Source of the DNA: Macadamia tetraphylla
Taxonomy: Eukaryota; Streptophyta; Magnoliopsida; Proteales; Proteaceae
Direction: 5' to 3'
Assembly (NCBI GenBank): GCA_022985045.1
Contig: CM040972.1
Span: 19,937,907-20,001,906 of the forward strand
DNA length: 64,000 nucleotides
In this document: positions 10,410 to 21,675 of the stretch, piece after piece
Layout: each line of letters opens with the position of its first letter
Position numbering within the stretch: position 1 is the first letter of the stretch
Made by a program: the position numbers and the translations under genes
The notes under the pieces: generated by a model
Databases searched by the model: none
What the model was told of the DNA's origin: nothing
Seen by the model: only the letters and a program-made list of their open reading frames with translations

Positions 10410-13235
10410 ATGAAGGTTCTTTTCTGGAATGTTCATGGTTTAAAGAAGGTTGCCGCAAAGGTCATCTTATCAAAGATTGTTCGTGAAAAATCTCCTAATA
10501 TTATTTGCATTGCTGAGCTGATGATTTCAGTGAACAATTTTCCTAATATCTTCTTCAATAAACTTGGATTCACAACTGAATTTATTTCTAATAATAGGGC
10601 TGATGCTCATCCCAATTTATGGGTCACATGGAAGCAGAGCCTGAAGAATCCTACCATTTTATCTATGTCTGAACAACACCTCTCCTTCCACTTAGAATGG
10701 TAGGGAAACCTTTTCAACTTTTTGGTGGTGCACGCTAAATGCCTTTGAACAGAGAGAAGATCCCTGTGGATTGAGTTGGCTGCAGGCTCTTCGCTTCGAC
10801 TGAGAATGATTATTGGGGACTTTAATGCTACTCTATATGATCATGAGAGAAGAGGGCCTAGGAGATTCTGCTCAGGGGCTGCTTCGGAGTTCTCTACTAT
10901 GTTAGATGCCTCTACTATGATTCAAATCCCTTCCTTCAGTAGGAAGTTCACTTGGAGTAACAATCGGAGAAGGGTCCATGTGACTGCCGTTCTTGATAGA
11001 ACCTTTGTGAATGAAGATTGGTTGAAGACCTTTGATGATTGTATTCAAAAAGTGCTTCCCCGTATTGCTTCTGACCATGCCCCATTGATGGTTTGTTCTG
11101 GATCATCTCTGAGACCTAAAACTACCCTTTCAGGATCAATAATTTCTGGTTGGATCACCTGGACTTTTTTGATTTCATTAACGCGGCATGGACCTTTGAG
11201 GTTTCTGGTTCCCCAACCTATATATTGGCTCAGAAGCTGAAAGCCCTTAAGCCATTATTAAGGTTTGGTTGCGAGGTGCCTTCCCTAACCTAGACCAGGA
11301 GGTGGTTAGTTCCAAATCTGAATTGGATACTATTCAAAGCCGGATTGAGGTAGAGGGGTGTTCTAAGCACCTTTTTAACTTGGAAGGTGATGCCAAAACT
11401 AGATACTAGAAAGTAATTGAAAACCATGAAAAATTGTTGTTTTAAAAGTCCAGAATCAGATGGCTAGAGGATGAAGATAGATGCTCTAGGTTCTTTCACA
11501 TTATGACTCTGGTGGAGTGGGTTAGAAACTCTATAAGAAGTATTGTCACGGATAATGGAGATGAAATCAGTGATCTGGATCAACTGGGGATTTATTTGGC
11601 AAATTTCTATGGGAATTTTCACAAAAGCGTAAAGCCCTTAAATCACCCTCAGATCCTCAACTGCATTCCTAACATCCTTCAATATTCGGATTGCCTCATG
11701 CTTGATGCTCCCTCCTTGGACACTGAGATCAAGGAAGTTGTTTGGGATCTCGACTCGGATAGCTCTCCTAGGCCAGACAGATACACAGGGTCTTTCTTCA
11801 GAAAATGTTGGGTTATTATCAACACTGATGTTTGCAGGCCGATCAAGGGTTTCTTCTCCTCAGGTATTCTCCCTAACAGAATAAATAATAATTTCTTGTT
11901 ATTAATTCCTAAGGTGGATGGGCTCGGTCTTTGAAAAAATTCCAACCATTATGCATGGGGTATTTTTTTTGTAAAATTCTTTCAGAAATTATGGCTACTT
12001 ACATCTCTATTGTTCTTCCAAAAACCATTTCTCAGGAGCAGGGTGCTTTTCAGAAAGGAAAAGTCATTCAGACAAACATTGGCCTTGCTTCTAAGCTGGA
12101 AAATTTAATGGGGGCATTCACCGAGGGGAGGTGGTCTTGGTTTGAAGATTGATATCAGAAAAGCCTTCGACACTATTTCTTGGGATTTTCTGTTCCATGT
12201 CCTTAGAAGATTTGGGTTTTCTGAGACAATGATTAGGAGGATCCATACCATTCTCAAGACTGCTAGAATTTCTATTCTTCTCAATGGTGGCCCGGTGGGT
12301 TTCTTTTAGGTTAGCAGAGGGCTCCTTCAGGGTGACCCCATCTCCCCTCTTCTGTTTATTATTGCTGAGGAGATCCTGTGTCGTGGCATGGTTGATTTAA
12401 CTGTGAAAGGTTTGATCAAACCGCTAATAGGCCCTTGCAGAGCAGAAGTTCCCACCCACCTCTTATTTGCAGATGATGTTTTCATCTTTATAAACGCCAC
12501 CAAGAGGTATGTTAGGAATTGAAATTCCTTTCTTTCTCTTTACCAGAGATGATCAGGTCAGTTTTTCAATTTGGAAAAAAGTAAATTATTTTTGGGCAAA
12601 ATCCCCCTGTAAGGAAGCAGTGGACTGCTGAAGAGCTTGCTATTCCTTGCTACAATTTTCCTACCAAGTATCTTGTAGTTGAAATATTCCTAAGGACGTG
12701 TCAAAAAGGGACCCCCTCCTCCTTGTGATGGATAAAATTAAAGCCAAGCTTACTGGCTGGAAAGGGAAACTCCTCTCCATGGCTAGAAGAGTGGAGTTGG
12801 TTAAGTCAGTTATATCTGGAATGCCTACAATTTCTCAGTTTATTGGTGGCCTACGACTTTAATAAAATGCCTTGAAAAATGGATGAGAAACTTTATCTGG
12901 AAGGGGGAGATTGATTCCACCAAAGCAACCACTATGAAATGAAATCAATTTGTAAGCCCAAAAAGGAGGGTGGCTTGGGCATAAGAAACTCCGCGAGGTC
13001 AATAAGGCTTTGTTAGCTAAATTGACTTGGAAGATCAAGAATGAAGATTCCCAACTGAGCAGGCTCATTTAGGCTAGATTTTTGACAAGCACTGGTCATT
13101 TCAGGAGGTCCTACAAGTGCACTTCTATTTGGCCCGGGGTTAAAAAAATGTGGAATTTTATCTTTGACTATGAGAGATGGGTCATTGGCAGCGGCAGAAG
13201 AGTTGATTTCTGGAATGATAACTGGCTATGTCCAA
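10410..13235 (+). pseudogene. LINE ORF2 (endonuclease-reverse transcriptase), broken and 3'-truncated
   Basis: It starts four bases after ORF1 ends. An APE-type endonuclease occupies 10410-11240 with FWNVHGLKK, GDFN at 10815-10826 and SDH at 11070-11078. The reverse transcriptase spans about 11500-12900 with LLIPK, DIRKAFDTISW, GDPISPLLF and the catalytic FADD at 12466-12477. The trailing region carries the SMARRVELVKSV helix and GGLGIR. Many stops and frameshifts are present. The terminal zinc-binding region ends abruptly at 13235. Confidence 0.88.
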
Positions 13236-13325
13236 AGAGAAGACTAGATAGCCTAGCCCTATTCGAAAGGACCTACCTGGAAGACCAGATAGCCTAGCCC
13301 AATTTGAAAGAACTCACCTGAAAGA
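13236..13325. repeat. 41-bp tandem repeat remnant of Tat-1
   Basis: Just over two units of the form AGACCAGATAGCCTAGCCC..TTCGAAAG are present. They are the reverse complement of the longer array at 52420-52740 in Tat-3, in keeping with the opposite orientation of that copy. They abut the broken end of the LINE. Confidence 0.8.
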
Positions 13326-13930
13326 CCAAATTCCTTAAATTGGCACATGTGAAGCCCAACGAAGGAAAATCAAAGATTCAAATGTTTTTACCTATTGTAA
13401 AATTGGAAAAACAGCGAATTCCTTTCTTGTAACTGTCAGTCCCAGATAGTCTAGACCGTTTTAAAAGAACTCGGCTGGAGACCACATTCCCTGAACTGGC
13501 ATATGCAAAGCCCAGCTAAGGAAAATCCGAGAATCAAATGTTTTTACCTATTGTAAGATTGAAAGAGTAGCGAATTCGTTTCCTTTAACCTATGGTCCCA
13601 GATAGTCCAGATTGGCTCGTAAGACCCATCCTGGAGGCGACATTCCCTGAACTGGCATATGCAAAGCTTAGCTAAGGAAAATTCGAGAATCAAATGTTTT
13701 TGCTTGTTGTAAGATTGGAAGAGCAGTGAATTCTCCTCTTGTAACCATTGGTCCTAGATAGTCCAGATTGGCCAGAAAGACCTAGCCTGGAGACCAAATT
13801 CCCTGAGTTGGAACATGTGAAGCCCAGCTAAGGAAAAGATCAAAGTACTAACATTTTTGTAGGATTGAAGAGTAACGAATTCCTTTCCTACAATCGGTAG
13901 CCCAGGTAAGTCCTAAAACTCTAAAGAATT
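13326..13930. repeat. 155-bp tandem repeats, four copies, 3' untranslated region of Tat-1
   Basis: Four diverged units each hold CTGAACTGGCACATGTGAAG, then a GAATTCCTTTCTTGTAAC-like stretch, then GGTCCCAGATAGTCCAGATT. The key motif recurs near 13336, 13495, 13647 and 13807. Two copies occur at the matching place in Tat-2 (48385-48660). Tandem repeats between the last ORF and the 3' LTR are common in Tat elements. Confidence 0.8.
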
Positions 13931-14073
13931 TGAGAGATATTATCTATTGCATTATTCAACTCCGTCATAAATGAGCAAGATGACGACAATACATGCTCCG
14001 AGTGAAAAAATGTGGTTGTTCTTTTCTTTGCCCTTCAACAGTTGGCATGGGCCTCGGCCAAAGAGGGGCATTC
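13931..14073 (+). other. 3' end of Tat-1 internal region with polypurine tract
   Basis: The stretch runs to CCAAAGAGGGGCATTC immediately before the LTR start TGTAGACACCC. The same purine tract precedes the 3' LTRs of Tat-2 (48800-48815) and Tat-3 (52125-52145, minus). It should prime plus-strand DNA synthesis. Confidence 0.8.
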
Positions 14074-14351
14074 TGTAGACACCCAATTTTGTCACCTTCC
14101 TCTGGCTATGATGAAATGTGGATCTTGGACATGACTTCTAGCTTCTAATCAACAGAGATGATGGACTGAGAAAATCTAAAAACATTCCCCTACCTGAAAA
14201 CCTTGGAAACCCCACGTGGGAGAGAAGAGGGTCAAATTTTGACTTTCTATATACAAAGGAATCTGGTCAAGATGACCACATAGATGGATAGTTCTTAGAA
14301 ATATGATTCCGATCAATAGAGATGATGGACTGAGAAAACCCAAAAACATTC

Positions 14352-14673
14352 CCCTCTAGTCATAGTCCGAGCCCCCCCTGGTCATAGCCCGAGCCCCCTC
14401 TAGTCAAGCCCAAGCCCCCTTTGGTCATAGATCGAGCCACCTCTAGTCATAACCCGAGCACCCTTTGGTCATAGCCCGATCCCTCACTGGTCATAGCCCG
14501 AGCCCCCTCTAGTCATAACCTGAGTGCCCTCTGGTCATAGCTCGAGCCCCCTCTGATCATAGCTCGAGCCCCCTCTGGTCATAACCCGAGCACCCTCTGG
14601 TCATAGCCTAAGCCCCCTCTGGTCATAGCCCAAGCCCCCTCTTGTTATAGCTCGAGCCCCCTCCGACCATAGC
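14352..14673. repeat. 22-bp tandem array in Tat-1 U3, about 15 copies
   Basis: The unit reads roughly GAGCCCCCTCTGGTCATAGC with two variable bases at the end. About fifteen units can be counted with scattered substitutions. No equivalent is present at this position in the LTRs at 48816 or 30949, so the expansion is specific to this copy. There are no unique spacers, so it is not a CRISPR-like array. Confidence 0.88.
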
Positions 14674-14818
14674 CTTGCCTGCTGCCCTGCCCGTGCCCAT
14701 GTGCGTGCTGCCCCGCGTGGCATGTGCTACACACCTGTGCCGCACACCAATGTCATGCACCGCACACCAATGCCATTACCCACACACTTTGTACACATTG
14801 TCTACCCCCCCATACTGA

Positions 14819-14823
14819 CCATG
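14819..14823. other. Left target-site duplication of Chr-A (CCATG)
   Basis: CCATG directly precedes the LTR terminus TGCCACACCC and is repeated at 30033-30037 after the other terminus. Five bases is the expected duplication length for Ty3/gypsy integration. Confidence 0.85.
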
Positions 14824-17800
14824 TGCCACACCCTACCTTGCCCTTTATATAGCACAGGTGCACTGTTACTGGATACCTCACCGCAGCCAGTCAGCCAGTT
14901 TAACCAGGATCCTACTTTTGGAGAGTCCACAACACCACAACCATATATGCTAAAATCATAATCAGAGTTTGCAAATGGATCATATAAAATCAAATATAGA
15001 TAATATCCACCCAGTGCTTTGATGTGATACTTGATACCATATATACAATGAGTCATAACAACATATACAGTAATCCATATATATATATATACATTAATCC
15101 CATTCTAAAACAAATATTTACACAAAAATCTCTTCCAATAGTTGTTTTTACCCTTTAACCTGTATCAACAAAAATTGATTTCCGCTACCATCCACATATA
15201 TATACAAAAGGATAATCAAATACATTAGTCCTCAATATTTCTATCCACCATATGCACAATCATCACATTCACAATCATGCCCATGGTTAAAGTCATCAAA
15301 ATCCGGAATACAAGCTAACTGATCTATAACCACGTCATCATGCTCTGAATTATCAACCTGTAGCTGACTGCTCTCGTCATCTATGGAACAAAGAAATGGG
15401 GGGTGAGCACATGATGATGCTCAGTGAGGGGTGGGATAGAAACAAACACACGCATCCATATGCAATGATGCTCCACACAATAGAATGATGCTTCTGAATC
15501 CATTTATTTACCTATTCAAATTTCCTAGTCCATTACTAAGTCTCATCTCCTATGGGTATAAGTGCTATCAACGCAGGTGGCATTCCCTACCCTATACGTT
15601 GGGCCTCAGGAATACAAGCAACGCTGGAGGCAGGAACTAACCAGTCCTGATCAGAGCCTCAATCCCCTGGCTAACCCCTAAAGGGTAACGCCATATCAAT
15701 AACCACAGGTGTACAGTACGTTGTATCCTATCTCACACACACATCACATCTAGCACATCCACCACTAGTACAGTACGTCGTACCACTCACAATGCACTGC
15801 TAATCAGACAGTCACTTTTATTGGGATTAGTCCGTACCTAACCCCCTATGGACAAGGGGTGTAGCACTTGGGATTATGATACCTAGCCCAAAATTCTACA
15901 TGGTGCACAACAAATCATCTGAACCATACATACACATATGGGCACCTGCATGTGACCCATCTCACTTACCTCTCCTTCCACATTTCCACCACCATCATAT
16001 CCATCATACCACAAATATGCAAGTAAATGCAAATGATGAAAATGAATGCAAATGCACAAATACAACAAGTAATGCATGCTCAACATTAATAAACACACCA
16101 AAAGAATTGGGGTTGAGAAGGGCACCCACTCACAGTGAATATCAAGGCCCACAATCTCTCCTGGTGCCAAGGAATCTCTCTCACGACTATCTGGGATTCC
16201 TAAAAATCAACAATTATACACATGTATTAAAATCAGGTAAATTTTATCTACCCCTCATAGTGCTACCTAATTTCTCCCAAATAAGATCATCTATTACCTC
16301 CCTTATATGCTCCATAATTCCTCTTCAAGTCCAATTTAACAAATTTCATTTTAAATCCTTAGGGTCTTACATGGGATTCAATAGAACTTTCAAATTTCCC
16401 CCAATTTGACCCAATCTCTCATATGAATTTATGAACCTAGAGTGGATATCGGTATTTTAATTTCAAAATTGATGATAAATTCTCAATTCCATAAGCATGC
16501 ATGGAATTCATACTCAATATCTCTTGCGTTTGTCTCTATATCCTCAAATTAGTGAAATTGAGATGGGATTTCTTTTCAATTTCAAATTAATTCTCTGTTC
16601 CAAAGCTTCCTTCAATAATGAAGATCCCATCTCAGATTTCATTTCACATATATGTAATTCCATCTACAATGGTAAAATAAAACCAATTTTCATGATAAAC
16701 CCTCAATTTGAGGTTACATGTTTGAAATCCATCATTAATCTTACCATGCATGTGATCTACCATCAATTCCCACCTTGTAGGTGAATCTAGGACCTCAAAC
16801 AGTGAAATAAAAATGAATTTTCACCTTGCATGTGGAGAATTAGGCTTCAATTAACTTGCATGTAAATTTCAGACCTTAAAACAGTAAAATTGAATGGATT
16901 TCCTCTTCATCCACATTGGATTTTTCCTAATTGAGGAGAGTCAGTGAGAATCCTCACTCTCTGTAGGAATCGATCATGGTGTACACATTAATTGACTAAA
17001 TTATTACATTCCTTTCCAATTTAATCCACCAATTTTAGAAAAATTAAACTCTATGTAGTTGAGTTGTTACTGAAATTTCTAGATTTCCTCTCTTTTTACA
17101 AATTCACGTCCAAATCAGTTTAAACCCCCTTTTATTTCTAAAATCCCTCTTATTAGAAGTTAATCTAGGTAAGATTTCTGACCTTTTTGCTGAATCCTTT
17201 AGCAATCTCCCAAGCAAATCGATCTCTGCCACAATTTCTCTCACTTCCCTTCTCTTCTTCTCCTCTCTTCTTCTTCTTCTTCGTTCTCCTTTCTTCCTCT
17301 TACTAAAGGGCGAATAGAATGTAAAAATAAAGGTTAGAGAGAAGGTGATGGCCTTCATATAGCCTCTCATTTTATAATATTAAAATATTCATTTTATATC
17401 TTTTCTTTTTCACCATTTTTACCAAACCGGCAGTTGCTGCTTGCTCTCTGTCGACTAAGTCTTATTCATCCGGAATTAATCCGGCAAGCTGGTTGAATTT
17501 TTGGATCAATCCGACAGTTTTCGGTTGCATCCGGTAGTTTTTGGTTGCATCCGACAGTTGCTGGATGCACTCTACATCGAAAGACTTGTCAAATTCTTTA
17601 AAACAGAACTGAATCAATAGTTGCCATTTCAAACCGGTAGTTGCCGGTTGACCTCTGCTTCTTGGCCCATTCAGACTGTCTACACAAAAATGATCATAAC
17701 TTTCTCGTACGATCTCGGATTGAGATCATTCAAGTTGTGCTGGATTCACATCTCAATGCTCTATCATTTTGTAGAAGAAATCAGGTTCAGATATTGTTAT

Positions 17801-18151
17801 ATTAAATTGGTAAAATGCCCATGAACATGAACCTTGCTAGAATCACAGCAATTATACTGACATGTTGTAAACAACATGTATCCAAACTTGTTCGGGTCTT
17901 ATTATTTAGTAATTTTGGCATCACCTAGGGTCGTTCTATTATCCAACCTTATCAAGGTTACTAATTTACCCCTTGGCCCACGTTTCTTTCCGATCCCTCC
18001 AACACCGTTGGCAGTAGGCACAAGTACATGTTGGGTCATTCTTCCCTTCCTGGCATTTCACTACTGCCAACCAAGCTAGTGTTGGCCTCTCCAATTTGTT
18101 ACTCGTGCCTGTTCATAGCCAATGTAAAGAGGTGAGATTTTGGGTGTTACA
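14824..18151 (-). repeat. 3' LTR of Chr-A
   Basis: It is colinear with 26736-30032 along its full length, including a (TTC)n run near 17265 and the terminal GGTGTTACA. On the minus strand it runs TGTAACACC...GGTGTGGCA. The outer terminus has a T-to-C change (TGCCACA for TGTCACA). The TATA-like site of the other LTR is altered here (CTTCATATAG at 17353). ORFs such as 15876-16409 fall within the LTR and are not considered coding. Confidence 0.9.
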
Positions 18152-18195
18152 GTTTTTCCCCTCCTTACAAAAATTTGTCCTCCAAATTTGTAAGG
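18152..18195 (-). other. Polypurine tract region of Chr-A
   Basis: Read on the minus strand, the sequence ends TTTTTGTAAGGAGGGGAAAA just before the LTR start TGTAACACC. This is the usual chromovirus layout, a purine-rich tract touching the 3' LTR. Internal sequence stops after about 45 bp at the junction with the foreign block. Confidence 0.75.
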
Positions 18196-18773
18196 GCGCT
18201 TAACAGAATTAGCATAATGTAGACTTTATATAGACCTTGTTTTAGTGTACATAGTTATTTAAATTCATCCAATGTATATATGTGTGATAACTTAGCCATG
18301 AATGTGGAATAAGAATAATTGTGGAAAATGTTCGTTCTTAAGCATCTAGTAGGAAGACCAGTTGAACCGGTTAGTTGGGTGCCTAACACCTTCCCAACTC
18401 TACAATATGACACTTACCCTAAATCTCTAGACCAGACCAACTTTCGGGCCCTTTTCTCAGGAATTGGGTCCACCATCAGGTCCTAGGCCCACAACCCTAG
18501 GTGGTGACTCCAAACCTTTTTGCATGATCCCGATCCTGGTATTGGACCATCATCAAAACCCCATCTAGAATGAAAAATTTTACACTCCTAAAAAATAGGC
18601 CTCCACGTATCTCTAAGTGGTAATACAGCAGTGCGGGGCCCGCAGGGTAAGCACACGACACACCCCTCCTCATGAAAGAGGAAGAGAGGAGAGAGGACGA
18701 AAATGATGATGTAAGTCCTTTTCCCTCCCCAAAGGAGAGAAGAGAGATCTCGTCTCCGGCCGCTACCCTCACA
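18196..18773 (+). repeat. Tat LTR fragment (R-U5 end) inside Chr-A
   Basis: From about 18202 the sequence follows the last 570 bp of Tat LTRs (AATGTAGACTTTATATAGACC, GGTCCTAGGCCCACAACCC, CGGCCGCTACCCTCACA). It ends at 18773 and is not followed by a primer site, so it behaves as the end of a 3' or solo LTR. The U3 half is missing. Confidence 0.8.
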
Positions 18774-19008
18774 CACAGATAGTTGCACTAGGCTGTGTTC
18801 ATGGTCTTCTGGCAATTTTGGTGTGTGTCAGGATTTTGGTGTAAGGTGTTAGGTCACTTACCATCTGGGATCGAAAGGTACGAATCCCCTCCAATTGGAC
18901 TGACAAGCAATGCACGAACATGTGGGATCATCTCTCCCCCTTCGGAAATGGGTAGCTGCAAGCCAAAACCCGATGGTACTTCCCACCTCTAGTCAGGACA
19001 CGGGTGTA

Positions 19009-19046
19009 ACACACACATGCACACACACACACACACACACACACAT
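19009..19046. repeat. (CA)n microsatellite
   Basis: Nearly pure CA dinucleotides run across 19009-19046 with one interruption (ATGC). Confidence 0.95.
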
Positions 19047-19401
19047 AGAGTGCTTCTCTAGTACTTCTTTATTTTTGGTATTAAAAATTTTATTTATATA
19101 TAAGATAATATTACCATTCTCTTATGTATGACAAAGTGTGTGTACTCCACCGCCACCACCACTTGTATCTTACACCTCACTATGAAAGCTCTAAAGCTTC
19201 ACAATGAGTAGCATTTCGATCAAGATGACACCATCTTGGACTTCTTGAGTAGAGTCCCTGTATGTGTTGGATTGATTATGGGAGTAAAGGAAAGTTAAAA
19301 CCAAACCGAAGACAATTCATGCATGTCTTATTGTGTGTCACATATAAATCATTGTGCCTCCCTCTACGGGTATGAGTGCATGGGGATGGGGTGCTGTTTA
19401 T

Positions 19402-19404
<3 letters not shown>

Positions 19405-19446
<42 letters not shown>
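19405..19446. repeat. (CT)n microsatellite
   Basis: An uninterrupted CT run of about 42 bp. Confidence 0.95.
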
Positions 19447-19449
<3 letters not shown>

Positions 19450-19984
19450 AAAGAGTTAAAAGTATGAGGTTCAACATACACTAACAGTCGTGATTTAAAT
19501 ACTCTATGTGGTAGAGAAGCTGGTGCAGGACCGAAGAAGCTGAGAAACCCTAGAGGGAGAATTACTATTATTACTGATGAGTACATTTATGTGTGAAATC
19601 TTAGGTAGTAAAACATGCATTTTTACATATTTAGAATGGAGCCACCTTGGGTTTTACTCTCTTTTTGCAGGTTTTCTATTTTCAAGGTCTTAAGAACTAT
19701 CGAGAGCTGTATCTCCAATTTTACACGTAAAGAGGTCTTGTTTCTTTTCATGGTTGCAAAGAGGATAAAATTCTGAGTATGACATGTTGCATTAAAAGTA
19801 CATATCCTTTTGGTCACCCATACAAGTGATTATTCTTTTCGGGCCAGAAAAAGAATAATGGATCAGAACTGAACTAGGATGCAGAACCAGTCCGTTTGCA
19901 GGTGTCCCAGGTGTACAAGGAATATTTCAAATTCCAAAAAGGATCAATGGACCCTCCTTGAGTGATTGAAGATTCTTTTTTGAT

Positions 19985-20075
19985 AACAACAACTACCTAG
20001 CATAGTTGGTGAGTTGTGATGTGCAAAAATCCCTTGCTCACCAGGAGGTCTTAAGTTCGAACATCTTGCTTGCTA
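19985..20075 (+). repeat. Possible tRNA-derived SINE head
   Basis: TAGCATAGTTGG at 19998-20009 resembles a pol III A box, and AGTTCGAACAT at 20054-20064 a B box, 45 bp apart. The spacing and the surrounding wording (GGTCTTAAGTTCGAACATCT) are typical of tRNA-related plant SINEs. There is no cloverleaf, so it is not a tRNA gene. No poly(A) end or target duplication was identified. Confidence 0.35.
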
Positions 20076-21675
20076 TTTTTTGGAGATTTTTTTTCTATTT
20101 TTCCAAGCTCCTCTCTCCCCTACTTTCTTTCCTATCTTCTCTTTTTCTCTCTTCTCTCCTAATTTCCACCTCATCAACAAGAATCTCAAAAATCCCCTAA
20201 ACTAGGAAAACAAAAATCGTTGTTCTCCATCCCATTCCCTATATAAGAGAGTCGACCAATGGGAGGGATGACACACTTCTCTTTTAGGGTTTCCTCTCTT
20301 CCTCTCTTCTTCTAGGTTTTTAGTTGTGCTCTCTTTTTCTCTTTAGTTCTTTGTCTTATTTTTTTTATGCAAGCGCTTTTGTAATTTTTTTTTATTAATG
20401 CAAGTCTTTTATTAGCAAGCCATTTATTTTATTGTTCAAGTTATTCAAAGGTGTAATAATTTTAATTTCTAGTTCTAGGCTTAGTTTTACGTGACAAGAA
20501 CAAGATGTGGAGCATCTCTTTCAAGTTCAATTTTTCTCTTCATGATTTGTTTTCTCTAGGCCTAGCAATTTCATATTTGATTTAGTTCAGATCCGGTTTT
20601 TAGGGCTGGTAGTATCTCAAATCAATCAAGTTATTTTAATTTAAGGATTGAAGTATGGAAGTTCAGGTAAGTAGGCTTCTACAGTAGTCTTCTTACCCCC
20701 TTCTCATGCCCTCTTCTTTCTCCCCATTATTCTTAAATTAAGTTTTAAATTTTCAATTTTACGTTATTGATTTCCCTTTCCCCCAAGGTCCTTGGCTAGA
20801 TGCATGTGTTGGCTTTGCACCTCTCTAGCCATGGAACCATCCTTTTATTGCATTTACTTTTAGTCATTTACTTTGCCTCTCTTCCCCGAAATCCAAGTAG
20901 AAAAGCCCTTGTAAGAATACTCTCTAGTCAAGTAGGGAAGCTTGTACTATTTATGGTGCATCCCTCGAACTAAGTAGAGATACTTGTGTGCCTCTCTCTG
21001 GCTTTGTCCCTTTTATTTGCACTTTTATTTACTTTTCAGCACTTTTTATTTCTAGGACCTTTACTTTCAATTATTTTCTTTTTAATTGCGTGGTTTGAGT
21101 ATTTAAATTCCTAGATGATGGATGGTTAGGGTTAGATGTGAATGGTTAGGTCTTTCAATTTTTATTGCAATTCTAATTTCCAATTTCCCTAGTTGTGTTG
21201 GTTATGATGTTTTTAGATACATTTGTGTTAGGACGGTAGTAGAAGTAGATCACCATAATCAATCGTTACACTTTTGCATTACTAAAAGAAGCCAAAAATA
21301 AAGTGGCTACTCTCCTTGTGTTTGACCCATTAGCTACACTGATCCGTACACTTGCGGTTACTTCTAAAATTCAAACAATTACTACCGCCACCCATATTGT
21401 TGTTGATCTAATTACCATCATTGCTCCGAGGAGCACCGATGATCAACGAGATAGTTGCAACTAGGGCTGCCATGAAATTAGGGTTGGTGGCAATAGCTGT
21501 GGTGACTGTCTCAACCATGGAAGGGTTTCACTACTTCCTTGCTAATTGCAAAGAAGGTGGTGCTATATTCATAGGCAACTTAGGAGACATGAAAGTGCGT
21601 TGGCCTGCTAGGAGTTGGGAGTACCCATGGCCATGAAGAGGTAGAGGAAAGGGTGGTGGTGGTCGTTGGAATGGG

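Larger units (their letters stand above)
8600..13235 (+). mobile_element. L1-type LINE, 3'-truncated, inserted in Tat-1
   Basis: ORF1 (DUF4283-like plus a degenerate zinc knuckle) and ORF2 (endonuclease, then RT) are in the order of plant L1 elements. The left flank is Tat-1 spacer and the right flank is the Tat-1 41-bp tandem repeat. ORF2 stops at the FWNDNWLC motif of the C-terminal zinc-binding region, so the 3' end and poly(A) tail are missing. No target duplication is seen. The boundaries are estimated to within about 20 bp. Confidence 0.85.
14074..14823 (+). repeat. 3' LTR of Tat-1, left (U3) part
   Basis: It starts TGTAGACACCCAATTTTGTC like the other Tat LTRs. It continues to 14823, where Chr-A is inserted, and resumes at 30033. 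It contains a copy-specific 22-bp array and a GC-rich CA-repeat stretch. The rest of U3 lies at 30038-30286, and the R-U5 part is lost. Confidence 0.88.
18774..21675. other. Unassigned block inside Chr-A
   Basis: I recognise no protein here. It contains a CA microsatellite (19009-19046), a CT microsatellite (19405-19446), a SINE-like head (19985-20075), and a pyrimidine-rich stretch after a TATA-like CTATATAAG near 20240. It ends with wording common at large LTR/leader junctions (GACCCATTAG...GTACACTTGCGG near 21330). The last ORF (21421-21636) leads into a glycine/arginine-rich stretch and is unidentified. It may be the remnant of one or more unrecognised LTR elements. Confidence 0.4.

Noticed and set aside
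14352..14673. CRISPR-like array
   Set aside because: The units are directly contiguous, 22 bp, without unique spacers, and lie in a plant LTR.
15876..16409. 177-codon ORF and its counterpart at 27747-27986
   Set aside because: Both fall inside the Chr-A LTRs. Frames and lengths differ between the two LTR copies, and no family is recognisable.
17104..17370. Lys/Arg/Glu-rich minus-strand ORF (also 29043-29225)
   Set aside because: Produced by the (TTC)n microsatellite in both Chr-A LTRs.
19985..20075. tRNA gene
   Set aside because: A- and B-box-like words are present but no acceptor stem or cloverleaf can be drawn; kept only as a possible SINE head.
21421..21636. Host gene exon in the unassigned block
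   Set aside because: A 71-codon ORF followed by a glycine-rich stretch has no recognisable domain, no splice context and sits inside a retrotransposon; left unassigned.
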